From UBA8516 sp035457865 (GTDB lineage Archaea; Thermoproteota; Nitrososphaeria; Nitrososphaerales; Nitrosopumilaceae), in the NCBI GenBank assembly GCA_035457865.1, contig DATIAR010000082.1:1-64000 (forward strand): a DNA stretch of 64,000 bases, given 5' to 3'. Shown here one piece after another: positions 1 to 8,749 of this stretch. The stretch's first letter is position 1. Every line of letters begins with the position of its first letter. The translations under genes and the position numbers were made by a program. The notes beneath the pieces were generated by a model that searched no databases, was not told the origin of the DNA, and saw only the letters and a list, made by a program, of their open reading frames with translations.

Positions 1-246
1 GGAATGGGAACATATGTTAAAGCTACCATTTCACCTAAAGAAAAAATGATCGTAAATATTGGAGCAGGAGCTGCAATAGAACAAGATAAAGCTGCTGCAA
101 TTAATTATGTAGAACAAAGAATTAAAGAATTAGAGGTTGCACTACAACAGATTTCTGCACAACGACAAGAAATAGCTGCACGACTAGAACACGGACAGCA
201 AGAAATGAATCGCTTGATTCAAGAACATCGTAATCCCACGCAGTAA
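1..246 (+). CDS. pfdA: Prefoldin alpha subunit, C-terminal part (5' end outside window)
   Basis: Prefoldin is a hexameric (alpha2 beta4) jellyfish-shaped chaperone that holds unfolded proteins in the cytosol and hands them to the thermosome. The visible 80 residues show the hairpin region (VNIGAGAAIEQ, where families have the beta-barrel part) and a distal coiled-coil helix rich in Glu, Gln and Ala. The reading frame is open from base 1, so the true start lies upstream of the window. It is followed 11 bases later by ftsY. The beta subunit gene is separate, at 30686. Identification rests on the GAG/ATP-independent alpha-type hairpin pattern and length of the remnant; it is fairly sure. Confidence 0.85.
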   Translation, partial: GMGTYVKATISPKEKMIVNIGAGAAIEQDKAAAINYVEQRIKELEVALQQISAQRQEIAARLEHGQQEMNRLIQEHRNPTQ

Positions 247-257
247 AGGCATAAACT

Positions 258-1574
258 ATGTTTGATAAACTAAGGAATGCATTTTCCTCTGCAACAAAGA
301 GTTTTGGACAAAAAGAACTAAAGGAAAAGGACATTGACGAAGTTCTATTTGAGCTTGAAATTGCATTAATGGAATCTGATGTTGCTACAGAAGTAATTGA
401 TTCTATAAAATCAGATCTTAAAAAGAAACTAATTGGTACAACTGTTGAAAAAGAAAATATAGAAAACACAGTGAAGCAAAGCTTACGAGAAAACATTTCA
501 AATTTGTTTGATGCTGCAGGAAAAATTGACATTTTATCAAACATTCAAAAGAAAAAAGAAACAGGTGAGCCATACATCATACTATTCGTAGGCATAAACG
601 GTACTGGGAAGACTACTACTCTGGCAAAGGTAGCGCATCTCTTACAACAAAATAAATTCTCCGTTGTTATTGCAGCAGCTGATACATACAGAGCTGGTGC
701 TATTGAACAACTAAGTGAACATGCAAAGAGATTGAATCTTAAAATCATTGCACAAAACTATGGTTCAGATCCTGCTGCTGTTGCACGCGATGCTGTGCTT
801 TACGCAAAATCTCACAAAGTTGATTGTATACTAATTGATACAGCAGGAAGGATGCAAACCAGCAAGAATCTGATGGATCAGATATCAAAAATCAACAAAG
901 TTGTAAATCCTGATCTGAGAATTTTTGTTGGTGATTCTCTTGCAGGCAATGATACTGTAAATCAAGCACGAGAATTTCATCAATACACCAAATTTGAGGG
1001 AGCGATTCTTACAAAAAGCGATGCTGATGCACGTGGTGGTGCTGCAATTTCTATAGTAAAGATCACATCTACTCCAATTCTGTATCTAGGTGTTGGTCAG
1101 GAATACAAAGATTTGAAAATCTTTGATAAAGATACTTTTCTTGAATCCATACTGGGACTAGAAGAATCTATCGAAACACAAGAATCTAAGATGGATGTAC
1201 AACAAGACGTTGTTACTATAAAAAAGACAGAACAAGAAAAAACACAAGAACCCAAAGTAATCTTGGCCGCACCAGAAATTAAAGCAGAAACAAACCAGGA
1301 GTCTATATCTACATCAAAACAGGATTTGCAAACAATAGAACAAAAAGATCCATTTGAGAATCTTTCGACAAAAGATATTGAGAAATATTCCAAATTGTTT
1401 GACATCATACCACCCGAAAATGATAAAGAAGCTATGGAATTGGCTACAAAAATCAGAGAATGGATTTCACAAGGCCGACCAAAAACAGAGTTTCCAGAAG
1501 AACAACAAACCACAGAGCAGGATGACACTAAACCTAAAAAGAAGCGTTCTTTATTTGGTTGGAGTAAGAAATGA
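258..1574 (+). CDS. ftsY: Signal recognition particle receptor FtsY with an unusual C-terminal tail
   Basis: FtsY is the membrane-associated SRP GTPase that docks ribosome-SRP complexes at the SecY translocon. The helical N domain (about 1-95) is followed by the G domain: G1 loop GINGTGKTT at 112-120, DTYRAGA at 142, DTAGR at 194-198, TKSDADARGG at 252-261 and the closing GVGQEYKDL at 278. Most FtsY proteins carry an acidic A domain before the N domain; here the N domain starts almost at residue 1 and a 134-residue charged, Gln/Glu/Thr-rich tail follows the G domain, ending in a basic KPKKKRSLFGWSKK stretch. The ATG at 258 is the only sensible start. It overlaps argF by 4 bases (ATGA). Family call is certain; the role of the tail is inference. 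Confidence 0.97.
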   Translation: MFDKLRNAFSSATKSFGQKELKEKDIDEVLFELEIALMESDVATEVIDSIKSDLKKKLIGTTVEKENIENTVKQSLRENISNLFDAAGKIDILSNIQKKKETGEPYIILFVGINGTGKTTTLAKVAHLLQQNKFSVVIAAADTYRAGAIEQLSEHAKRLNLKIIAQNYGSDPAAVARDAVLYAKSHKVDCILIDTAGRMQTSKNLMDQISKINKVVNPDLRIFVGDSLAGNDTVNQAREFHQYTKFEGAILTKSDADARGGAAISIVKITSTPILYLGVGQEYKDLKIFDKDTFLESILGLEESIETQESKMDVQQDVVTIKKTEQEKTQEPKVILAAPEIKAETNQESISTSKQDLQTIEQKDPFENLSTKDIEKYSKLFDIIPPENDKEAMELATKIREWISQGRPKTEFPEEQQTTEQDDTKPKKKRSLFGWSKK

Positions 1575-2485
1575 AACTAAAAACAAAAGATCTACTTACG
1601 CTAAATGAGCTTGGTAAAAAAGAAATTGAAGAAATACTAAATAATGCAATAAAATTAAAAAAAGAGGTTAAAGCTGGCATTTACAAGCCTTTACTAAAGA
1701 ACAAAACACTTGCCATGATATTTCAAAAATCATCTACGCGCACACGAGTAAGTTTTGAAACGGGAATGTATCAATTAGGTGGACACGCTCTAAACTTATC
1801 CTTTGAGGAATTGCAACTTGCTAGGGGTGAAACAATCGGAGATACGGCAAAAACACTTTCTCGTTATGTCAATATCATAATGGCACGAGTGTATTCACAT
1901 GATGAAGTGGAGCTACTTGCAAAAAATGCAACAGTTTCTGTGATAAACGGACTGTCAGATTCTTTCCATCCATGTCAAATATTGGCTGACCTTATGACAA
2001 TAAAAGAAAAAAAGAAAAATCTTACTGGCTTAAAACTTGCTTGGATAGGAGATGGTAACAACGTTTGCAACTCAATGATTTATGGATGCACAAAAACAGG
2101 AATTGATATCTCGATTGCAACGCCAAAAGGATATGAACCGGATAGGAATGTTGTAAAAGAATCAAAAAAGGTTGGCGAAATTCAATTGTTAAACGATCCA
2201 ATATTAGCTGTAACTGATGCTGATGTTGTAGTGACTGATACATTTGTGTCAATACATCATCAATCAACTGACAGGACTAAGGATTTCTTGCCCAAATTCC
2301 AAGTTAATTCATCTTTGATGAAAAAAGCTAAACCAGACGCAATTTTCCTACATTGTCTTCCGGCAAAGCGTGGACAAGAAGTTACAAACTCGGTAATTGA
2401 TGGATCTCAATCAGCTGTTTGGGATGAAGCTGAAAATCGTTTACATGCTCAAAAGTCTCTTATGATTTCACTACTTCGAGTCTAA
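1571..2485 (+). CDS. argF: Ornithine carbamoyltransferase
   Basis: It transfers the carbamoyl group of carbamoyl phosphate to ornithine, giving citrulline for arginine synthesis, as a cytosolic trimer. The carbamoyl-phosphate motif STRTR is at 55-59, HPCQ at 133-136, and the ornithine-binding HCLP at 261-264 with the usual WDEAENRLHAQK end. The length of 304 residues is normal. The SMG loop that closes over ornithine in most family members reads SIHHQ here (about 227-231), so the loop is divergent although the rest is canonical. Start ATG overlaps the ftsY stop by 4 bases, indicating translational coupling. A transcarbamylase for another amine is possible but HCLP favours ornithine. Confidence 0.93.
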   Translation: MKLKTKDLLTLNELGKKEIEEILNNAIKLKKEVKAGIYKPLLKNKTLAMIFQKSSTRTRVSFETGMYQLGGHALNLSFEELQLARGETIGDTAKTLSRYVNIIMARVYSHDEVELLAKNATVSVINGLSDSFHPCQILADLMTIKEKKKNLTGLKLAWIGDGNNVCNSMIYGCTKTGIDISIATPKGYEPDRNVVKESKKVGEIQLLNDPILAVTDADVVVTDTFVSIHHQSTDRTKDFLPKFQVNSSLMKKAKPDAIFLHCLPAKRGQEVTNSVIDGSQSAVWDEAENRLHAQKSLMISLLRV

Positions 2486-2487
2486 CG

Positions 2488-2495
2488 TTTATAAG
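2488..2495 (+). promoter_or_regulatory. Box A promoter of the L18-cbf5 operon
   Basis: TTTATAAG lies 38 bases before the L18 ATG. A start of transcription about 26 bases downstream would leave a leader of some 15 bases that contains GAGG (2521-2524), a ribosome-binding site 8 bases before the ATG. This is one of the few genes here that looks leadered. Confidence 0.6.
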
Positions 2496-2532
2496 AGCTT
2501 TACCGAAATTTTTTGTGAAAGAGGATTAGTAA

Positions 2533-3021
2533 ATGGTATATTCGCAAATATTACGTAGACTGAGAGAAGAGAAGACAAACTATAGAAAAAGAAAGAATCT
2601 TCTCATGGGTAGGAGAGACTTTATCACAGTACAGATCTCAAACGAAAATACACTGGTTCAAATTCATAAACCAGAAATGGAAGGAGACAAAGTTCTTGCT
2701 TCTGCACATTCTAGATCACTAATAAATAAAGGTTGGAAAGGTTCAAGGAAGAGCATTCCAGCTGCATATCTTACTGGTTATCTTGCCGGAAAGAAAGCTC
2801 TTCTCAAAGGAGCAAAGGATGCAGTCCTTTACAGCGGTACAAGAAAATACACGCAAAGAATGGCAGCTGCACTAAAGGGCGTTATAGATGCTGGTCTTGA
2901 AGTACCAGCAGATGGTGAAACTTTTCCAGATGAAGAAAGACTTGGAGGTAAACATCTTAAAGTCATAAATGATATCGATAAGGTCAAGTCTGCAATAGAT
3001 AGCGAGGTTAAAACTAAATGA
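2533..3021 (+). CDS. rpl18: 50S ribosomal protein L18 (uL18)
   Basis: uL18 binds 5S rRNA and carries it into the central protuberance of the large subunit. The 162-residue protein has the archaeal/eukaryotic type sequence (TNYRKRKNLLMGRRDF near the N terminus, RSLINKGWKG, AAYLTGYLAGKKAL in the middle, and VPADGETFPDEERLGGKHL near the end). It is the first gene of a nine-gene run matching the distal half of the archaeal spc operon; its stop overlaps the S5 start (ATGA). The GAGG motif 8 bases upstream supports the ATG chosen. Confidence 0.96.
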   Translation: MVYSQILRRLREEKTNYRKRKNLLMGRRDFITVQISNENTLVQIHKPEMEGDKVLASAHSRSLINKGWKGSRKSIPAAYLTGYLAGKKALLKGAKDAVLYSGTRKYTQRMAAALKGVIDAGLEVPADGETFPDEERLGGKHLKVINDIDKVKSAIDSEVKTK

Positions 3022-3653
3022 GTCAAACAGAGCAAAGAGTCAGAAGAGAAAGAAAAGAACAAGAAGAAGTATGGGTTCCAAGGACGAGCCTTGGGGTTAT
3101 GGTAAGCACTGGCAAAATAACATCCATGAAAGAAATTTATGAAAATGGTTACAGAATTCAAGAAGCAGGGATAATCAAAAAACTTTTGCCGGGAATTAAA
3201 ACTGAAGTTATTGATGTAGGAATAGTTCAAAAACAAACAACAAACGGTGAATATACCAGATTCAAGGCATTGGTTGCAGCTGGAGATGAAAGTGGATGGC
3301 TTGGAATCGGACAAGGAAAATCAAAACAAATGAGAATTGCAATTGAAAAAGCTACAAACGCTGCATATCTTGCAGTAAGTCCAGTAAAACTTGGTTGTGG
3401 AAGCTGGGAATGTAGATGTGATCAACCTCACTCTGTTCCGTTTAAAGTACGAGGCAGAGGAGGAAGCGTTACAATAGAAATAATCCCAGGTCCGAGGGGT
3501 CTTGGATTAGTTGCTGGGGGAAACATTAGAAATCTCCTGAAACTTGCAGGATTAAAAGACGTCTGGACAAAAAGCAAAGGTTCTACAAATACAATGACTT
3601 CTACATCCGGAGCAGTTCTTAACTGTCTTAGGCAAACATTTAGCCAAGGTTGA
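3018..3653 (+). CDS. rps5: 30S ribosomal protein S5 (uS5)
   Basis: uS5 sits at the mRNA entry side of the small subunit and affects decoding fidelity. The double-stranded RNA-binding-like S5 N domain (about 40-110, GIGQGKSKQMRIAIEKA) is followed by the C domain with VPFKVRGRGGSVTIEIIPGPRGLGLVAGGNIR. At 211 residues it is of archaeal length, with the extended N terminus. A CGSWECRC cluster around 127-134 gives Cys residues typical of the archaeal form. It overlaps L18 by 4 bases. Confidence 0.97.
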   Translation: MSQTEQRVRRERKEQEEVWVPRTSLGVMVSTGKITSMKEIYENGYRIQEAGIIKKLLPGIKTEVIDVGIVQKQTTNGEYTRFKALVAAGDESGWLGIGQGKSKQMRIAIEKATNAAYLAVSPVKLGCGSWECRCDQPHSVPFKVRGRGGSVTIEIIPGPRGLGLVAGGNIRNLLKLAGLKDVWTKSKGSTNTMTSTSGAVLNCLRQTFSQG

Positions 3654-3658
3654 TTGAA

Positions 3659-4126
3659 ATGGCAAATTCTTTCTTAGTAGTTAGAATGAGAGGAACAGTA
3701 AACGTACCACATTGGGCTAGAACTACGCTTGACCTTTTACATTTGGATAAAAAATTCAGAGCAACAATAATTCCGGCAAAAGAAAATACGAAAGGTATGC
3801 TTGATAAGATCAAACATTACGTTTCTTGGCAGGAATTAGATGTGTCTTTTACAAAGGAATTGTTGGAAAAAAAGGCACGAAAAGGCGGTTATCAAAAAAT
3901 TACTGATGAAGATATTGCCAAACTAGGATTCAAAAACACTGATGAACTTGCTAAATCTCTGGTGGAAGGTACATCTTCATTATCAAAATTAAAACCACTA
4001 AAGCCGTGGTTTGCACTAGCACCACCGAAAAATGGCTTTAAGCGAAATACAAAGAAGATGTATGGTGAGGGAGGAATTTTAGGCAGCCATAAAGAGCTTC
4101 TTGCACAAGTAAGGAAAATGATATAG
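3659..4126 (+). CDS. rpl30: 50S ribosomal protein L30 (uL30)
   Basis: uL30 is a large-subunit surface protein. The sequence opens with the family strand SFLVVRMRG and has the archaeal C-terminal extension (PWFALAPPKNGFKRNTKKMYGEGGILGSH). I chose the ATG at 3659 because AAGGT ends 8 bases before it; a TTG at 3650 in the same frame would overlap the S5 stop and add only three residues. The 155-residue length fits archaeal L30/L7e proteins. It lies between S5 and L15 as in other archaea. Confidence 0.95.
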   Translation: MANSFLVVRMRGTVNVPHWARTTLDLLHLDKKFRATIIPAKENTKGMLDKIKHYVSWQELDVSFTKELLEKKARKGGYQKITDEDIAKLGFKNTDELAKSLVEGTSSLSKLKPLKPWFALAPPKNGFKRNTKKMYGEGGILGSHKELLAQVRKMI

Positions 4127-4127
4127 A

Positions 4128-4550
4128 ATGGCAACAAGACTTAGAAAAACACGAAAATTTAGAGGCGGAAGAAATCACGGATGGGGACAAATTGGTCAAC
4201 ACAGAGCAAGTGGTCACAAAGGTGGTCTTGGTCAGTCTGGCATGCACAAACACCATTTTATCAAAATGCTTCTAACCGATCCAAATCATTTTGGTCATGA
4301 TTCTACTCACCCGCCGCACCCAAACCTTGTGAAAAAATGGATTAGTGTAAGAGACCTAGATTCTTTCTTTGCAAAATTCGGAAAACAGGAGGGAGAAAAA
4401 AAGATTATAGATCTTACAGAGCTCGGTTATGATAAACTTCTAGGTGGAGGTCAAACTAAAAATGCCTACACCATTAAAGTTGAAAGGTTCTCTGCTTCTG
4501 CAGAAGAAAAAGTAAAACAAGCTGGGGGCGAGGTGCTTGCACAAGCATGA
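4128..4550 (+). CDS. rpl15: 50S ribosomal protein L15 (uL15)
   Basis: uL15 is an early-assembling protein that threads through the 23S rRNA domains near the tunnel. The N-terminal Gly/Arg/His-rich extension (TRKFRGGRNHGWGQIGQHRASGHKGG) is the archaeal/eukaryotic L27a-type signature. The rest (VKQAGGEVLAQA at the end) is canonical and the 140-residue length normal. It starts one base after the L30 stop and its last codons overlap the secY start (ATGA). Confidence 0.96.
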   Translation: MATRLRKTRKFRGGRNHGWGQIGQHRASGHKGGLGQSGMHKHHFIKMLLTDPNHFGHDSTHPPHPNLVKKWISVRDLDSFFAKFGKQEGEKKIIDLTELGYDKLLGGGQTKNAYTIKVERFSASAEEKVKQAGGEVLAQA

Positions 4551-5983
4551 GTGTAGAAGGTACACCTACCAATATACTGATAAAAGTTATTAAAAAAGCT
4601 GAAAACTACATTCCACAAGTACCAAAACCAAAAAAGAAACTTTCCTTACAAGTAAGACTTGCCTGGTGTGGATTAGCACTTTTAATCTACATGATAATGG
4701 CTCAGACACCTCTGTATGGTGCAACAACTCCTGCATTTGACTTTCTTGCATTTGCAAGAGTGATCTTTGCATCCCAACAAGGGACTCTTGTAGAACTTGG
4801 TATAGGACCAATAGTTACAGCAGGACTATTAATGCAGCTTCTGAAGGGTTCTGAAATATTTCACCTTGACTTTAAGAAACCTGAAGATCGAAGCCTGTTT
4901 CAGACTGCTACAAAATTAGTAACATACATTGTAATTATTGCCGAGTCTGCACTATACGGATTGTCTGTTTATGGTCCAAACCTTCCATCTCCAGAAGTAG
5001 GGTATATTTTGATAGGCCAGCTGATGGCTGCTTCGGTTATAATCATGTTTTTGGACGAATTAATTCAAAAAGGATGGGGACTTGGAAGTGGAATCAGTCT
5101 TTTCATTGCAGCAGGAGTTGCACAACAAATGATGTGGAGTTTGTTTAGTCCAGTTCCTGCTGGAGATGGTGGATTGACTGGGATAATGCCATATCTTGCA
5201 GGTTCAATTATGAATGGTGGCAGCGTGTTAGATGTTCTCTTCAGAGCTAATCAATTGCCTAGTCTTTTTGGTTTGTTTCTAACAGCAGGGATTTTGTTGA
5301 TTTTAGTTTATACACAGGGAATAAAAATAGAAATCCCAATTGTATCAACAAAGTACAGAGGATTTTCTGCAGTTTATCCAATCAAGTTAATGTATGTGTC
5401 TAACATTCCTGTAATTTTAGCCTCTGCATTAACAGCAAACGCGGTGTTTGTAGGTCAATTGCTTTGGGCAAACTATAATCCACGTAATGATAATCAGCTT
5501 ATGAATTTTCTTGGAATGTTTGATCCCTCGAGTCCTTCAACTCCAGTGGGTGGAATATTGTATTATATCACACCACCACGTGGACTTGATATAGCAGCAT
5601 TAGATCCTCTACGTGCTGTACTGTATGTTCTATTTATGATAGGAATTGTAGTTTTGTTTGGAAGATTATGGGTAGAACTTGGTGGGCTATCAGCAAAGAC
5701 CGCTGCTAAGAATCTTCTTGATGCTGACGTTCAGGTACCAGGTTTTAGACGCTCAAATGAACCAGTAGAAAATATTCTACAAAAATACATCCCATCTGTT
5801 ACCATTATTGGTTCTATGATTCTTGGTGTATTAGCAGGTGCATCAGACGTTCTAGGAGTTTTTGGAAGTGGAATAGGACTTTTGCTTACTGTAGACATTC
5901 TCATTAATTATTACAATTTGCTTATCAAAGAACAAGTAGAAACAGTAATGCCAAGGCTTGGTGCATTGCTTGGCAGAAAGTAA
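4547..5983 (+). CDS. secY: Preprotein translocase subunit SecY
   Basis: SecY forms the protein-conducting channel of the plasma membrane with SecE and Sec-beta. The 478-residue protein shows about ten hydrophobic membrane segments; the plug-proximal region follows TM1 (LIYMIMAQTPLYG), and GLGSGISLFIAAGV and IKIEIPIVSTKYRG are recognisable SecY blocks preceding the cytosolic ribosome-binding loops. It lies downstream of the ribosomal genes as usual, overlapping L15 by 4 bases and the adenylate kinase gene by 14. The neighbouring DUF106 gene encodes a putative insertase of the same membrane. Confidence 0.98.
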   Translation: MSVEGTPTNILIKVIKKAENYIPQVPKPKKKLSLQVRLAWCGLALLIYMIMAQTPLYGATTPAFDFLAFARVIFASQQGTLVELGIGPIVTAGLLMQLLKGSEIFHLDFKKPEDRSLFQTATKLVTYIVIIAESALYGLSVYGPNLPSPEVGYILIGQLMAASVIIMFLDELIQKGWGLGSGISLFIAAGVAQQMMWSLFSPVPAGDGGLTGIMPYLAGSIMNGGSVLDVLFRANQLPSLFGLFLTAGILLILVYTQGIKIEIPIVSTKYRGFSAVYPIKLMYVSNIPVILASALTANAVFVGQLLWANYNPRNDNQLMNFLGMFDPSSPSTPVGGILYYITPPRGLDIAALDPLRAVLYVLFMIGIVVLFGRLWVELGGLSAKTAAKNLLDADVQVPGFRRSNEPVENILQKYIPSVTIIGSMILGVLAGASDVLGVFGSGIGLLLTVDILINYYNLLIKEQVETVMPRLGALLGRK

Positions 5984-6560
5984 GAAAGTCATAATTGTTG
6001 GAATACCAGGAGTAGGAAAAACTACTATAGTATCAAAAATTGTAGAAATACTGAAAGCAAAAAAGATCGGTGTAAGTGTTTCAATTTTTGGTACCATAAT
6101 GTTTGAAGAAGCACAAAAGAATGGAATCAAAAACAGAGACGAATTACGTAAACTATCTGTACCTGAACAAAAAAAACTACAATCCATGGCTGCAAAAAGA
6201 ATTGCTTCCATAAATGATGACGTTGTAATTGTAGACACTCATGCCTTCATCTCCACAAAGGAGGGCTTTTACCCTGGACTTCCGCATAATGTCTTGGAAA
6301 TACTCATGCCTGATATCTTCATCATGATCACTGCAAGACCAGAAGAGATCTATAACAGAAGAATGAAGGATACGTCAAGAGATCGTGATATTGTATCCAT
6401 TGACGCGATAAAAAAAGAACTTGATGTAACCAGTGCTATGTTATCCACCTGCTCGATTTTATGTGGTTCTCCAATAAAGATGGTACTTAATTCTGAAGGA
6501 AAAGTTGATGAGGCTGCAAAAGCAATCGTAAATGGGATGGGGTATAACAATGGAAATTAA
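5970..6560 (+). CDS. adkA: Archaeal adenylate kinase
   Basis: It interconverts ATP + AMP and 2 ADP. The archaeal AdkA type is recognised by the P-loop VGIPGVGKTTI near the N terminus, the DTHAFISTKEGFYPGLP block and a C-terminal VNGMG segment; at about 197 residues it lacks the bacterial LID zinc domain. Start choice: the TTG at 5970 is preceded 6 bases upstream by GGTG (5960-5963), a good match to the archaeal anti-Shine-Dalgarno. In-frame alternatives are GTG 5961 and TTG 5958. It overlaps secY on one side and DUF106 on the other. Confidence 0.93.
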   Translation: MAESKKVIIVGIPGVGKTTIVSKIVEILKAKKIGVSVSIFGTIMFEEAQKNGIKNRDELRKLSVPEQKKLQSMAAKRIASINDDVVIVDTHAFISTKEGFYPGLPHNVLEILMPDIFIMITARPEEIYNRRMKDTSRDRDIVSIDAIKKELDVTSAMLSTCSILCGSPIKMVLNSEGKVDEAAKAIVNGMGYNNGN

Positions 6561-7167
6561 TTTCATTCTGGATTTTCTGAATTCGATTTTGCTTCAGATT
6601 CCAGGTATTAATCAAGGTCCACTGGGCAGTGTTGATCCCCTAGTCAAAGGGATGATTCCATCCGCATTGGGAATTGTAGGAATTGCAATTGGTCTTAACT
6701 TGTTCAATGCAATAATAAGGAGAAAAATGGTGGATCAAAACAAGCTCAGAAGACTAATGAAAGAAACAAAAGCTTGGCAGAAGGAAAGGATGGCTGCATT
6801 CAGAGCAAAAGATCAAGATAAGATAAATGAAATAAACAAAAAATCTGCATACATGAACAAAATGAACATGGAACTAATGCAAATGAATATGCGACCTATG
6901 ATGATTACTTTCATACCGTTAATTTTGATCTTTTATTTTGTACTTCCTCCATTGTTTGCATATACAGTAGCTGTATCTCCAATATCTCTTAACTTCATAC
7001 CTGGAGGTTATTTTGAGCTTACATGTACTGCTGAAAAGGTGATCTCACAACCAAACATATGCAAACATGAAAATGAGATATACTTCTGGGCATGGTATTT
7101 TCTTTCATCCATAGCTTTTAGTGGTATCATTATGAGAGTCACAAAAACTACGATGGATCTAAACTGA
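6550..7167 (+). CDS. DUF106 membrane protein (archaeal YidC/Get1/EMC3-like insertase)
   Basis: Archaeal DUF106 proteins belong to the Oxa1 superfamily and are thought to insert membrane proteins. The protein has an N-terminal membrane segment (MIPSALGIVGIAIGLNLFNAI), a long positively charged cytosolic coiled coil (about 55-110, KKSAYMNKMNMELMQMNM) and two or more C-terminal segments (MMITFIPLILIFYFVLPPLF and the last 25 residues). This is the expected superfamily topology. The position directly after secY-adkA, conserved in archaea, fits a role beside the translocon. The ATG at 6550 has GGGGT 6 bases upstream; an ATG at 6532 would add six residues. Family assignment is firm, biochemical role is inferred. 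Confidence 0.88.
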   Translation: MEINFILDFLNSILLQIPGINQGPLGSVDPLVKGMIPSALGIVGIAIGLNLFNAIIRRKMVDQNKLRRLMKETKAWQKERMAAFRAKDQDKINEINKKSAYMNKMNMELMQMNMRPMMITFIPLILIFYFVLPPLFAYTVAVSPISLNFIPGGYFELTCTAEKVISQPNICKHENEIYFWAWYFLSSIAFSGIIMRVTKTTMDLN

Positions 7168-7168
7168 G

Positions 7169-7729
7169 TTGTCAAAATCCATAATAATTTCTGGTCCTCC
7201 AGCCATTGGTAAAACTACCGTGGCAAAAGGACTAGCAAAAGAATTTGGACTGAAATATCTTAGCGGAGGGGATGTTTTAAAAGAATTAGCAGAGGAACAA
7301 GGATTTCATACTGGGGGTGATGATTGGTGGGACACAGTTGAAGGAATGACATTTTTGAATCAGCGAAAAACAAATCAAGAATTTGATAAAAAAGTAGATG
7401 AAAAGTTAAAAGAATTATTCTACAAAGGAGGTGTAGTAATAACAAGCTATACTCTCCCTTGGCTTGTTAATGATGGAATTAAGATCTGGCTTGCAGGTTC
7501 ACAGGAAAACAGTGCAAAAAGGATGACTACGAGGGACAACCTTTCTTCCGCAGACGCACTAGGAATAGTTAAAAAAAGATATCAAGAAAATAAATTGATA
7601 TACAAAAAGCTTTATAGTTTTGACTTTGGCGAAAATCTTTCAGTTTTTGATAAAATAATAAACACGGATGGTCTTAGTGCCAATGAAGTACTTTCAATCG
7701 CAAAATCACTGGTAAAAAATTTACTATGA
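7169..7729 (+). CDS. cmk: Cytidylate kinase
   Basis: It phosphorylates CMP and dCMP to the diphosphates. The archaeal type is seen in IIISGPPAIGKTT (P-loop at 6-16), LSGGDVLKELAEEQG with the CMP-binding region, TRDNLSSADA (Arg finger region) and RYQENKLIYKKLY. Length is 186 residues, normal for archaeal Cmk. The start is TTG at 7169, one base after the DUF106 stop; no ATG occurs before the P-loop. Its stop overlaps the Cbf5 start by 4 bases. Confidence 0.93.
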   Translation: MSKSIIISGPPAIGKTTVAKGLAKEFGLKYLSGGDVLKELAEEQGFHTGGDDWWDTVEGMTFLNQRKTNQEFDKKVDEKLKELFYKGGVVITSYTLPWLVNDGIKIWLAGSQENSAKRMTTRDNLSSADALGIVKKRYQENKLIYKKLYSFDFGENLSVFDKIINTDGLSANEVLSIAKSLVKNLL

Positions 7730-8724
7730 AACTAAAACAACTACAAAATCTTAGAGTATTAGATCAAGATATCACAAATGAAGAGTATGGCACATATTAT
7801 GATAAGCGGACCGTAGAACAGCTTCTAAACTATGGATTAATAATTTTGGATAAACCAAACGGGCCTACTAGTCATGAGACCGTAGCATGGGTAAAAAAAA
7901 TATTCGGCATTTCAAAGGCAGGGCATAGTGGTACCCTTGATCCTCCTGTTTCTGGACTTTTACCAATAGGTTTTGGTGAAGCAACAAAAGCTTTAGCCGT
8001 ACTGTTACTAGGACCAAAAGAATATCATGCTCTGGGAAGATTACACTCACTACCATCAAACGAAAAATTGAAAGATGTCTTACAGCAATTCGAGGGTAAA
8101 ATTCATCAAAAACCTCCACAACGTTCTTCCGTTTCACGTCAAACAAGGATTAGAACTATCTATGAAATAGAAGTGATTGAACAAAAAGAAAGACTCTTGC
8201 TTTTAAGAATTCTATGTGAAGCTGGAACATACATTAGAAAGATTTTCTATGATATGGGGGAGATATTGGGTCCTGGTGCTACAATGATTGAACTAAGACG
8301 AACGCGGGTTGGACATTTTAATGAAGACTCTAATCTTGTTAAGATGCACGATCTTGTAGACGCACATGCCTTATGGAAAGAAAAAGGTGACAATTCTAAA
8401 CTTTCGAAAATAATAATGCCGATAGAACACGCCCTTAGTGAGATAAAATCAGTTGTAATTAGAGATTCTGCAGTAGACGCATTGTGTCATGGCGCACAGC
8501 TTGCAATTCCTGGTATTTTGGAAATTTCGTCTAATATGACAAGAGGGGACTATGTAGGAATATACACACAAAAAGGAGAAATAGTTGCTCTAGGGGAGGC
8601 ACTATTATCAGAATCTGAAATTGTAGAAAATACAAAAGGATTTGCCTTTCAAACAAAAAGAATCATAATGGCACCAAACACATATCCAAAAAACTGGCGT
8701 TCGAGAACTGTAGTTAACAAATAA
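7726..8724 (+). CDS. cbf5: tRNA/rRNA pseudouridine synthase Cbf5 (TruB family)
   Basis: Cbf5 is the catalytic subunit of H/ACA RNPs and also makes pseudouridine 55 in archaeal tRNA. The catalytic motif GHSGTLDPPVSGLLP contains the nucleophilic Asp (about residue 70); the ILDKPNGPTSHE block and GTYIRKIFYDMG follow the TruB pattern. A PUA domain (about 245-330, VVIRDSAVDALCHGAQLAIPGI) ends the protein. It closes the secY-adk-DUF106-cmk-cbf5 cluster typical of archaea. A box C/D guide RNA is seen elsewhere in the window, but no H/ACA RNA was recognised. Confidence 0.95.
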   Translation: MKLKQLQNLRVLDQDITNEEYGTYYDKRTVEQLLNYGLIILDKPNGPTSHETVAWVKKIFGISKAGHSGTLDPPVSGLLPIGFGEATKALAVLLLGPKEYHALGRLHSLPSNEKLKDVLQQFEGKIHQKPPQRSSVSRQTRIRTIYEIEVIEQKERLLLLRILCEAGTYIRKIFYDMGEILGPGATMIELRRTRVGHFNEDSNLVKMHDLVDAHALWKEKGDNSKLSKIIMPIEHALSEIKSVVIRDSAVDALCHGAQLAIPGILEISSNMTRGDYVGIYTQKGEIVALGEALLSESEIVENTKGFAFQTKRIIMAPNTYPKNWRSRTVVNK

Positions 8725-8749
8725 AAAGGAACAAAAAATAATTTCCATA

